Assembly: GCA_937127195.1 (NCBI GenBank)
Contig: CAKZLT010000603.1
Coordinates: 1-10,180, forward strand
From: an uncultured Saprospiraceae bacterium
GTDB lineage: Bacteria > Bacteroidota > Bacteroidia > Chitinophagales > Saprospiraceae
Length of the DNA stretch: 10,180 nt
Direction: 5' to 3'
Under the pieces are notes generated by a model. That model saw only the letters and a program-made list of their open reading frames with translations, was not told the DNA's origin and made no database searches. Below are positions 1 through 5,876 of the stretch, in pieces. Each line of letters opens with the position of its first letter. Within the stretch, counting starts at the first letter, position 1. A program made the translations under genes and the position numbers.

Positions 1-2
1 TA

Positions 3-308
3 TCAAAAGTTAGGTCTGTGGAGTCGCTTGCCGAGTTCCCTTGTTGTGAACAACAACGTTCTCATGATGGTTCTAGTGTTGGGACTGACAAAAATAGTTT
101 GTCTGACGTTAGGGGAAACTTTAATAGCTTAATCGAAAACATCACCGCTGACCTTCTCCATGACAATTCAAATGAAAATATCATAGTGGTCTCACACGGC
201 TCTGTTTTTGAGTGTTTATGTCTGCAGTTAAATTTACCGCCGTTTGAGTTAAATAATGCTGCTTTGGTCGAGGTTTCAATTTTAAAAGAAAAAACAACAA
301 CGAAATAA
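3..308 (+). CDS. Histidine phosphatase family protein, C-terminal fragment (5' end outside window)
   Basis: This reading frame is open from the left edge to a TAA at 306-308, so only the C-terminal part of the gene is present. A GTG at 18 could be a start, but nothing supports it and the family needs an N-terminal RHG motif that is absent here, so the gene most likely begins upstream. The visible part carries the second catalytic histidine of the phosphoglycerate-mutase-like (histidine phosphatase) superfamily. It lies in IIVVSHGSVFECL, with the His codon at 195-197, and is followed by the usual helix and the closing strand ending NNAALVEVSIL. Members are mostly cytoplasmic phosphatases or mutases acting on small phosphorylated metabolites; the substrate cannot be read from this fragment. 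xth starts 8 bases after the stop, so the two are probably cotranscribed. The superfamily call is fairly safe; the subfamily is unknown. Confidence 0.75.
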   Translation, partial: SKVRSVESLAEFPCCEQQRSHDGSSVGTDKNSLSDVRGNFNSLIENITADLLHDNSNENIIVVSHGSVFECLCLQLNLPPFELNNAALVEVSILKEKTTTK

Positions 309-316
309 TACTTTCT

Positions 317-1078
317 ATGAAAATAGTTTCCTACAATTTGAACGGCATTCGCGCTGCAATGAAGAAAGATTTAATTGGATTTATTCAAGAATATGATTTT
401 GATATTATTGGTTTTCAAGAATTGAAAGCTGATGATACGGTTATTCCGAAGGAAGCCTTTGAAGAAATCGGCTATCATTGCAACTGGTTTTCGGCACAAA
501 AGAAAGGTTATAGCGGCGTTGCTTTGCTATCCAAAACCAAACCCGACTATGTAGAAGTGGGCTGTGGACATGAGCTTTTTGATTTTGAAGGGCGCGTTAT
601 TAGAGCTGACTTTGGCGACTTGACTGTTTTGAGTTGTTATTTTCCATCAGGAAGTAGTGGCAGCGAACGACAAGTTATCAAAATGGAGTTTTTGGAATAT
701 ATGCAAAACTGGGTCAATGAACTCAAAAAAACACGTTCGAAGTTGATTGTCATGGGCGATTACAATGTGGCACACGAACCTATCGACGTTTATAATCCAG
801 ACAAAGCGCACAAGATGTCGGGACACTTGCCCGAAGAACGCGAATGGATGACTAAATGGTGGGAAAGTGGTTTTGTGGATGCTTTTAGAATGTGTCACCC
901 AGAAGAAACCGAGTATAGCTGGTGGAGTTATCGCCGAAGCAATCGTTCTTATAATAGAGGTTGGCGCATTGATTATCAATCAGTTACTGACAACTTGAAA
1001 GATAGTATCAAAGATTGTAGGCAATTGACAGATGCGGTGCATTCTGACCATTGTCCTGTGTTGTTGGAGTTGAAATAG
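317..1078 (+). CDS. xth: Exodeoxyribonuclease III / AP endonuclease
   Basis: A 253-residue protein of the exonuclease III (EEP) family, which in base excision repair cuts DNA 5' of abasic sites and removes 3' blocking groups or nucleotides. All expected active-site motifs are present: N7 in SYNLNGIRAA, E35 in GFQELKA, Y108 in SCYFPSGSSG, D148 and N150 in VMGDYNVAHEPID, D219 in WRIDYQ, and D244-H245 in SDHCPV near the C-terminus. The length is normal for the family and the protein is complete, with no signal peptide, so it acts in the cytoplasm on DNA. The ATG at 317 puts the strand MKIVSYN exactly where family members begin. No Shine-Dalgarno sequence precedes it, as expected in Bacteroidota. 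The gene follows the histidine phosphatase fragment by 8 bases and is probably transcribed with it. It should be catalytically active; whether the AP-endonuclease or the exonuclease activity dominates cannot be told. Confidence 0.96.
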   Translation: MKIVSYNLNGIRAAMKKDLIGFIQEYDFDIIGFQELKADDTVIPKEAFEEIGYHCNWFSAQKKGYSGVALLSKTKPDYVEVGCGHELFDFEGRVIRADFGDLTVLSCYFPSGSSGSERQVIKMEFLEYMQNWVNELKKTRSKLIVMGDYNVAHEPIDVYNPDKAHKMSGHLPEEREWMTKWWESGFVDAFRMCHPEETEYSWWSYRRSNRSYNRGWRIDYQSVTDNLKDSIKDCRQLTDAVHSDHCPVLLELK

Positions 1079-1117
1079 GTCTTTTTTGAGAAATAATACT
1101 TTATTAAAAACCTTTCG

Positions 1118-1125
1118 TATTTTTG
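1118..1125 (+). promoter_or_regulatory. Bacteroidota-type -7 promoter box upstream of ygiQ
   Basis: TATTTTTG matches the Bacteroidota primary-sigma -7 consensus TAnnTTTG exactly and lies 73 bases before the ygiQ ATG. The -33 element is not convincing: the nearest TTTG (1085-1088) is about 29 bases upstream, longer than the usual spacing near 20. A 7-base inverted repeat (TAATACT at 1094-1100, AGTATTA at 1127-1133) brackets the box and could be an operator or chance in AT-rich DNA. Transcription would start near 1132. Confidence 0.4.
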
Positions 1126-1198
1126 TAGTATTACTATTTTATAAAAAAGTAAGAATAAGCTGTATTTTCAGCAAAGATTGCATAAAATCATCAAAGAG

Positions 1199-3133
1199 AT
1201 GTTGTCAAATAGACCTTGGTCAGATTGGTTACCGATTACGAAAAAGGAAGTTGAAGAAAGAGGTTGGGGAGAATTGGATGTCATTCTGATTTCGGGAGAT
1301 GCTTATGTGGATCACCCTGCTTTTGGAACTGCTGTGATTGGTCGAATATTGGAAAGCGAAGGTTTAAAAATAGCCATTGTTGCGCAGCCCAACTGGCAAG
1401 ATGATTTGCGCGATTTTAAGAAATTTGGTCGCCCGAAACTATTCTTTGGAGTTACTTCTGGCTGTATGGATACAATGGTCAATCACTATACTGCTTCACG
1501 CCGAAAGCGTTCTACGGATGCTTACACACCAGGCGGGAAAGCAGGATTTCGACCAGATTATGCAGCAACCGCATATTCTAAAATACTTAAAGAGTTATAT
1601 CCCGATGTACCTGTTTTAATTGGAGGAATTGAGGCTTCATTGCGTCGTGTCACTCATTATGACTATTGGGCGGATAAGTTATTTCCGAGTATTTTGAAAG
1701 ATAGCGGCGCAGATATGCTCGTCTATGGAATGGGAGAAATGCCTCTTCGCGAAATCGTTCGATTACTGAAAAGAGGCGTTCCTTTTGCTTCCTTGAACAC
1801 GATTCCTCAAACGGGAATTCTGAGAAATAGAGAAGAAGGTATTCCTAAAAATAAGCGTTGGACAGATGTAGAATTATATTCTCACGAACGGTGCTTGAAG
1901 GAAAAAATAGATTTTGCAGCTAACTTCAAAACGATAGAACAAGAGTCTAATAAAGTCAAAGCACGTCGAATTGTTCAGCGTGTCGGTGATGAAAATATTA
2001 TCATCAATCCGCCTTATCCACCAATGACGGAAAACGAAATTGATACGTCATTTGACTTACCTTATACTAGAATGCCACATCCGAAATACAACAAACGTGG
2101 TTCTATTCCAGCTTACGAGATGATTCGTTTTTCTGTGAATATGCACCGAGGTTGTTTTGGAGGTTGTAGTTTTTGTACTATTTCTGCGCATCAAGGTAAA
2201 TTTATTGCCAGTCGTTCGGAAGAATCTATTATGAAAGAAGTCGAAGTTGTTACTGCAATGCCTGACTTTAAAGGTTATATCAGTGACCTCGGAGGCCCTT
2301 CGGCGAATATGTACAAAATGAAAGGTAAGGTGCAAGAAATCTGCGACCGTTGTGTCAGTCCTTCTTGCATTCATCCAGTGGTTTGCCATAATTTGGATAC
2401 CAATCACCAACCTTTAACGGATATTTATAAAAAAGTAGATGCGCATCCTAACGTCAAAAAAGCGTTTGTAAGTAGCGGTATTCGTTATGATTTATTAACG
2501 AAGTCTTATAATAAAAATGCTGATGAAAGCATCGATGTTTACATGGATCAGTTGGTTTCTAATCACGTTTGTGGTCGATTGAAAGTTGCGCCAGAACACA
2601 CTTCTGCCAATACGCTCAAGATTATGCGTAAACCTGCGTTTGAGCATTTTCACGAATTCAAAAAGAAATACGACGAGATTAATGAAAAACATGGATTGAA
2701 GCAGCCTTTAATTCCTTATTTCATATCTAGCCACCCTGGTTCGGAAGCTTCAGATATGGCGAACTTAGCAGCAGAAACCAAAGAAATGGGTTTCAAGTTG
2801 GAACAAGTACAGGACTTCACGCCTACTCCGATGACTGTTGCAACGATTATTTATTATACAGGACTAGAACCATATAAATTACGCCCAGTTTATACCGCTA
2901 AATCGAAAAAAGAAAAGCAAAATCAGCATTTGTTTTTCTTCTGGCACAAGCGCGAAAATCAACAGCTTATTCGTGAGAAGTTGACGAAATTAGGTCGTGA
3001 AGACTTAGTAGAAAAATTGCTTGGTGACCGAAAGAAAGCCATGAAACAAAGTAGAGGTAAGCAACGCGTTCAAGATAAAATTAAATCTAAAAGAGGTAAA
3101 AATACGAAGATAATCAAGCGTAGAAGAAAGTAA
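1199..3133 (+). CDS. ygiQ: YgiQ family radical SAM protein
   Basis: A 644-residue member of the YgiQ family, radical-SAM proteins of unproven reaction. The N-terminal domain holds GDAYVDHPAFG (33-43) and GGIEASLRR (142-150), both hallmarks of the family. The radical-SAM 4Fe-4S motif CxxxCxxC is C319, C323 and C326 in RGCFGGCSFC. A second cysteine-rich stretch follows (around 2341-2385, CDRC...SC...C). The C-terminal DUF3362-type region starts near residue 538 (QDFTPTPMTVATIIYYTG). The last 35 residues are very rich in Lys and Arg, which could bind nucleic acid (inference). The frame is also open from a TTG at 1178, but the ATG at 1199 gives the usual beginning, MLSNRPWSDWLP, so I prefer it. 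The protein is cytoplasmic and complete. A promoter-like box lies 73 bases upstream and a likely terminator follows the stop, so it is probably a single-gene transcript. Confidence 0.94.
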   Translation: MLSNRPWSDWLPITKKEVEERGWGELDVILISGDAYVDHPAFGTAVIGRILESEGLKIAIVAQPNWQDDLRDFKKFGRPKLFFGVTSGCMDTMVNHYTASRRKRSTDAYTPGGKAGFRPDYAATAYSKILKELYPDVPVLIGGIEASLRRVTHYDYWADKLFPSILKDSGADMLVYGMGEMPLREIVRLLKRGVPFASLNTIPQTGILRNREEGIPKNKRWTDVELYSHERCLKEKIDFAANFKTIEQESNKVKARRIVQRVGDENIIINPPYPPMTENEIDTSFDLPYTRMPHPKYNKRGSIPAYEMIRFSVNMHRGCFGGCSFCTISAHQGKFIASRSEESIMKEVEVVTAMPDFKGYISDLGGPSANMYKMKGKVQEICDRCVSPSCIHPVVCHNLDTNHQPLTDIYKKVDAHPNVKKAFVSSGIRYDLLTKSYNKNADESIDVYMDQLVSNHVCGRLKVAPEHTSANTLKIMRKPAFEHFHEFKKKYDEINEKHGLKQPLIPYFISSHPGSEASDMANLAAETKEMGFKLEQVQDFTPTPMTVATIIYYTGLEPYKLRPVYTAKSKKEKQNQHLFFFWHKRENQQLIREKLTKLGREDLVEKLLGDRKKAMKQSRGKQRVQDKIKSKRGKNTKIIKRRRK

Positions 3134-3162
3134 TTTTTTGAATGCTGAATGATTAAGTATTG

Positions 3163-3218
3163 AAGTGCCAGTGCTGTTATTTGCTTTTATTAGCGACTGA
3201 TAGCGGTAGCACTTTTTT
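3163..3218 (+). terminator. Probable intrinsic terminator downstream of ygiQ
   Basis: About 30 bases after the ygiQ stop, AGTGCT+GTTAT (3170-3180) can pair with ATAGC (3200-3204) and AGCACT (3208-3213), leaving a 3-base bulge and a 19-base loop. An alternative left arm, AAGTGC at 3163-3168, can pair with the same right arm. A run of six T (3213-3218) follows. The large loop and bulge make the hairpin modest, but position and T-run fit a terminator. Confidence 0.55.
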
Positions 3219-3310
3219 ATTTTATGAATGATTATTTCTTTTCATTCCTAAAAAACAAGTAGTTTTAAAAACCAATAGTCTTTTTTTGGATGCATCTTAT
3301 TTTGTCGCGC

Positions 3311-3339
3311 ATTTGCGAAATCTTGAAGATTTCGCAAAT
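3311..3339. repeat. Near-perfect 29-base palindrome between ygiQ and yfcC
   Basis: ATTTGCGAAATCTT (3311-3324) and AAGATTTCGCAAAT (3326-3339) are perfect inverted copies around a single G. The hairpin has arms of up to 14 bases and a TTGAA apex. It lies 73 bases before the permease start and is followed by ATTATTTTTCC, so it might work as a second terminator. Its symmetry and its resemblance in shape to the palindrome at 5837-5869 also suit a dispersed REP-like element. No function is proven. Confidence 0.8.
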
Positions 3340-3412
3340 ATTATTTTTCCTAAATATGACATCTTGAAATGCTCTCTTTTTTTAACATCAACCAATTAAT
3401 CAATATTTCACT

Positions 3413-4801
3413 ATGAAAAAATGGTACGATTACATTCCTCATCCAGTTGTGATTCTATTTGTGATTATGATAATCATGACCATTTTGAGTTATCTCCTGC
3501 CCGCAGGAAGTTACGAACGCGAGTTAGTTGATGGTCGTCAACGCGTTATTCCGAACTCTTACGAAACAATAAAATCTACACCAGTCACTTTATTGGATAT
3601 GTTTAAAGCCTTGCCAATGGGTTTCAAAACGGCTTCTGATATTATCTTTGTGGTATTCGCTGGAGGTATTATGTTTGGTATCTTAGAAAAAACGCGGATG
3701 ATTGAAAACAGCATCGGTACACTTATCAAGCGGTTGGGCATCGAAAGAAAATATCTTATCGTAGTATTAATGACGTTTATTTTTGGAATGGCTGGTGTTT
3801 TTATTGGATATGAACATAATATTGCTTTAGTTCCAATCGCTGCGGTATTGAGTTTGTCGATTGGAGGCGATTTGATGTTAGCCGCAGGTATTTCGGTTGG
3901 TGCGATTACGGTTGGTTTTGGGTTATCTCCTTTTAATCCATATACGGTTGGAACAGGTCATCAAATTGCTGAACTACCTATGTTTTCAGGTGCTGGACTT
4001 CGTAGTTTATTGTGTTTATCTGGCTTGAGTACTTTGGCGTTTTACAATGTTCGATATTTTAAAAAAATAGAAAAAGACGCTTCAAAAAGCCTTTCAAAAG
4101 AAGTTTCGATAGAAGGTATTTCACTTTCGAAACCATTACATGAATACTCAATGACGAGAAGTAATCAGATGGTTTTGGGAATATTTCTATTGGGATTAGC
4201 AGTAATGCTTTATGGTATTTTTGTTCATCATTGGTATATCAACGAGATTTCAGGTATCTTTTTGATGGTAGCGATTGTCGTTGGTTTAGCGACTCGGATG
4301 GGCGGAAAGACATTCAGTGAAACCCTTCTCAAATCAGTTGCTAACGTTGCTCCAGGAGCATTTATGGTGGGTTATGCAACTTCGATTCGGTCAATTATGG
4401 AAATGGGAAACATCAGCGATACCGTTTCTTATGGCTTAGCTTCTTTGCTTTATGGGCTTCCGACTTATCTCTCTGCTGCCTTAATGACGGTTGTTCAATC
4501 GGTCTTGAATATATTGATTCCATCAGGAAGTGGTCAAGCATTGGCAACGCTACCGATTATGATTCCTCTCGGTGAAGTACTGGGCTTGACGCGACAGACC
4601 ACTATTTTAGCTTTCCAGATTGGAGATGGTGTGACTAATTTATTTAATCCGACGCTCGGAGGTATGATTGCTATGCTGGCAATGTGTCGTATTCCGCTTG
4701 ATAAGTGGTTGCGTTTTATCTTTCCTTTAGCGTTTTTGATTTTGTTGGTGTCGATTATTTTCTTAGAAATTAGCGTATTTATTGGTTATGGGCCTGCTTA
4801 A
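3413..4801 (+). CDS. yfcC: YfcC/DcuC-like inner-membrane permease
   Basis: A 462-residue, very hydrophobic integral membrane protein of the YfcC family (ion-transporter-like superfamily, related to C4-dicarboxylate carriers such as DcuC). Roughly a dozen membrane segments can be seen, beginning at residues 11-30 (ILFVIMIIMTILSYLLP). The two family signature loops are present: a first NP motif in GFGLSPFNPYTVGTG (168-182) and a second in PSGSGQ (370-375), followed by the conserved AFQIGDGVTN and an NPT turn. These discontinuous loops bind substrate in related carriers. The family is annotated as importing or exporting small carboxylates or basic peptides and amino acids, but the substrate is not established and nothing nearby reveals it. 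The start at 3413 (MKKWYDYIPHPVVILF) fits the short cytoplasmic N-terminus; no Shine-Dalgarno or clear TAnnTTTG promoter was found upstream. The gene looks intact and stands alone, converging on the lipoprotein gene. Confidence 0.88.
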   Translation: MKKWYDYIPHPVVILFVIMIIMTILSYLLPAGSYERELVDGRQRVIPNSYETIKSTPVTLLDMFKALPMGFKTASDIIFVVFAGGIMFGILEKTRMIENSIGTLIKRLGIERKYLIVVLMTFIFGMAGVFIGYEHNIALVPIAAVLSLSIGGDLMLAAGISVGAITVGFGLSPFNPYTVGTGHQIAELPMFSGAGLRSLLCLSGLSTLAFYNVRYFKKIEKDASKSLSKEVSIEGISLSKPLHEYSMTRSNQMVLGIFLLGLAVMLYGIFVHHWYINEISGIFLMVAIVVGLATRMGGKTFSETLLKSVANVAPGAFMVGYATSIRSIMEMGNISDTVSYGLASLLYGLPTYLSAALMTVVQSVLNILIPSGSGQALATLPIMIPLGEVLGLTRQTTILAFQIGDGVTNLFNPTLGGMIAMLAMCRIPLDKWLRFIFPLAFLILLVSIIFLEISVFIGYGPA

Positions 4802-4833
4802 GCATTCGAATTTTGTTATAGTTTTTATAAAAA

Positions 4834-4894
4834 AAGAAACCACTTTTGAATTAGAAAACACTGAAAAGTATCTCTAAATCAAAAGCGGTTTCTT
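4834..4894. terminator. Bidirectional hairpin terminator between convergent genes
   Basis: Two 22-base arms, 4834-4855 and 4873-4894, are inverted copies with two mismatches (AAGAAACC.CTTTTGA.TTAGA). They lie between the ends of the permease (+) and the lipoprotein gene (-). Read on the - strand the hairpin is followed by a clear T-run (CTTTTTTTATAAAAAC); read on the + strand it is followed by TTATTCTCTTCTCC. It should stop both transcripts, more strongly the - strand one. Confidence 0.8.
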
Positions 4895-4941
4895 ATTCTC
4901 TTCTCCCTAAGCAGAGCGGTCTTCTAATCTCTTTTCTGCTC

Positions 4942-5748
4942 CTAATCGACTCCAATCAACGCTTTCCATTGCTTAATCAAAGCAGGCTTTTTAGAACCTA
5001 CAACGGCATTGAGTGCGTCAATTGATTTTGTTGCATCAGCCATGATTGCATCTTCTTTTTTGCGTTTTGCAGTTTTCTCTGCTGCTGTTGAATCCTTATC
5101 AATCGTATCATAAACGATGTCTAACCAATTCTTATAAACTGCCAATTTTGACATTAACAAGTATTCGTTAACTGGATGAGAAGCATCTACGGTCTTGCGT
5201 CCAGCATCCAAATCTGACAACGCGCTTCTTGCCATATCCGCCAAATTCGTATATGCACCAATAGTGATTTTTTTGCCATCTGTTGGCATTTTTGTATATA
5301 ACTGATTAGCTTTTATCAATCCAGGGATTGCTGTCATTAGGGCATTATCACGCGATTTTTTGGATGACTTAGAGCTTCCCAAATAGGTCAATGCCTGCGA
5401 CGCTGAGTTCGTTGCATCTGTGTATTTCGCCAAATTCAACTCTGACATTGCCTTCAGTGCCAATACATTTCCATATAAATCATCCTTTCCTAAGTCCGCT
5501 TGATGCTTTGTAACAACACTATTAATCGCATCATAAGCTGCTTGAAACTCCGTTTTTGTGGCATCGCTATTCGCGTTCACCATTTCCTTTTCGAGTTGTT
5601 GCACCCGATAGGCAGTCTCTGCTGTTACTGCTTGATTGTATAATTTATAAGAGTTACTTAAGTCTTTTTGATAAGCTGGTGCACAGCTAGACATGAATAC
5701 AATTCCTGCTAGTAGCAAGAATAAAGGCGCTTTGAATAATCCTTTCAT
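4942..5748 (-). CDS. Predicted helical (TPR-like) lipoprotein of unknown function
   Basis: I do not recognise the family. The frame is open from 5787, but the ATG at 5748 places a normal lipoprotein signal right at the start: MKGLFK, a hydrophobic stretch LFLLLAGIVF, then MSSC with Cys22 as the only cysteine. Met at -3 of the lipobox is tolerated but not typical. The mature part (23-268) is predicted from composition to be mostly helical. Residues 90-121 (LYGNVLALKAMSELNLAKYT and following) look like one TPR helix pair, and a Lys-rich helix lies at 222-241. No enzyme motif is seen. The protein is probably anchored in the inner or outer membrane facing the periplasm. It starts 129 bases downstream of the stop of the 1195-residue repeat protein on the same strand, with a palindrome between, and ends at a strong terminator. 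It is therefore likely the last gene of a two-gene unit, and TPR-like lipoproteins often act as scaffolds for partner proteins (inference). Confidence 0.8.
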   Translation of the reverse strand: MKGLFKAPLFLLLAGIVFMSSCAPAYQKDLSNSYKLYNQAVTAETAYRVQQLEKEMVNANSDATKTEFQAAYDAINSVVTKHQADLGKDDLYGNVLALKAMSELNLAKYTDATNSASQALTYLGSSKSSKKSRDNALMTAIPGLIKANQLYTKMPTDGKKITIGAYTNLADMARSALSDLDAGRKTVDASHPVNEYLLMSKLAVYKNWLDIVYDTIDKDSTAAEKTAKRKKEDAIMADATKSIDALNAVVGSKKPALIKQWKALIGVD

Positions 5749-5811
5749 AATTTTTATTATTAAAAATGGCGTTTCTACCTTTATCAAATAGAAACGAATT
5801 GTAAGATGTAT

Positions 5812-5832
5812 TTTAAAATTTAAAATTTAAAG
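5812..5832. repeat. Three short AT-rich direct repeats
   Basis: Three 7-base units (TTTAAAA, TTTAAAA, TTTAAAG) follow each other in the gap between the two - strand genes. They may be an AT-rich upstream element for the lipoprotein gene or simple low-complexity DNA. Confidence 0.5.
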
Positions 5833-5836
5833 TTCT

Positions 5837-5869
5837 AGGCGTCAGACGCTTTGAAAGCGTCCAACGCCT
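5837..5869. repeat. GC-rich 33-base palindrome between repeat-protein and lipoprotein genes
   Basis: AGGCGTCAGACGCTTT (5837-5852) and AAAGCGTCCAACGCCT (5854-5869) are inverted copies around one G, with a single 2x2 mismatch (CA opposite CA). The stem is 14 pairs with a TTTGAAA apex and is much richer in GC than its surroundings. On the - strand it begins 8 bases after the stop of the large gene. No real T-run follows, only CTAGAACTTTAAATTTTAAA, so it is a poor terminator. It could be an mRNA-stabilising or attenuating hairpin, or a dispersed REP-like repeat. Confidence 0.8.
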
Positions 5870-5876
5870 GATATTA

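Noticed and set aside
647..979. 110-codon - strand open frame inside xth
   Set aside because: It lies wholly opposite a complete, motif-verified xth gene and shows no protein features of its own.
1178..1198. TTG at 1178 as the ygiQ start, adding 7 residues
   Set aside because: The ATG at 1199 gives the N-terminus usual for Bacteroidota YgiQ proteins. The extension adds nothing recognisable and no ribosome-binding site favours it.
1086..1289. 67-codon + strand open frame between xth and ygiQ
   Set aside because: It overlaps the well-supported ygiQ start in another frame, covers the promoter-like box, and its translation (many K, R, F, I) resembles no protein I know.
3281..3304. TTTG at 3285-3288 and TTATTTTG at 3297-3304 as a promoter for the permease gene
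   Set aside because: The -7 candidate has the wrong internal spacing (TA-n-TTTG) and the distance between the two elements is far too short.
5749..5787. Upstream ATG at 5787 for the lipoprotein
   Set aside because: It would put 13 extra residues before a signal peptide that is correctly placed when starting at 5748.
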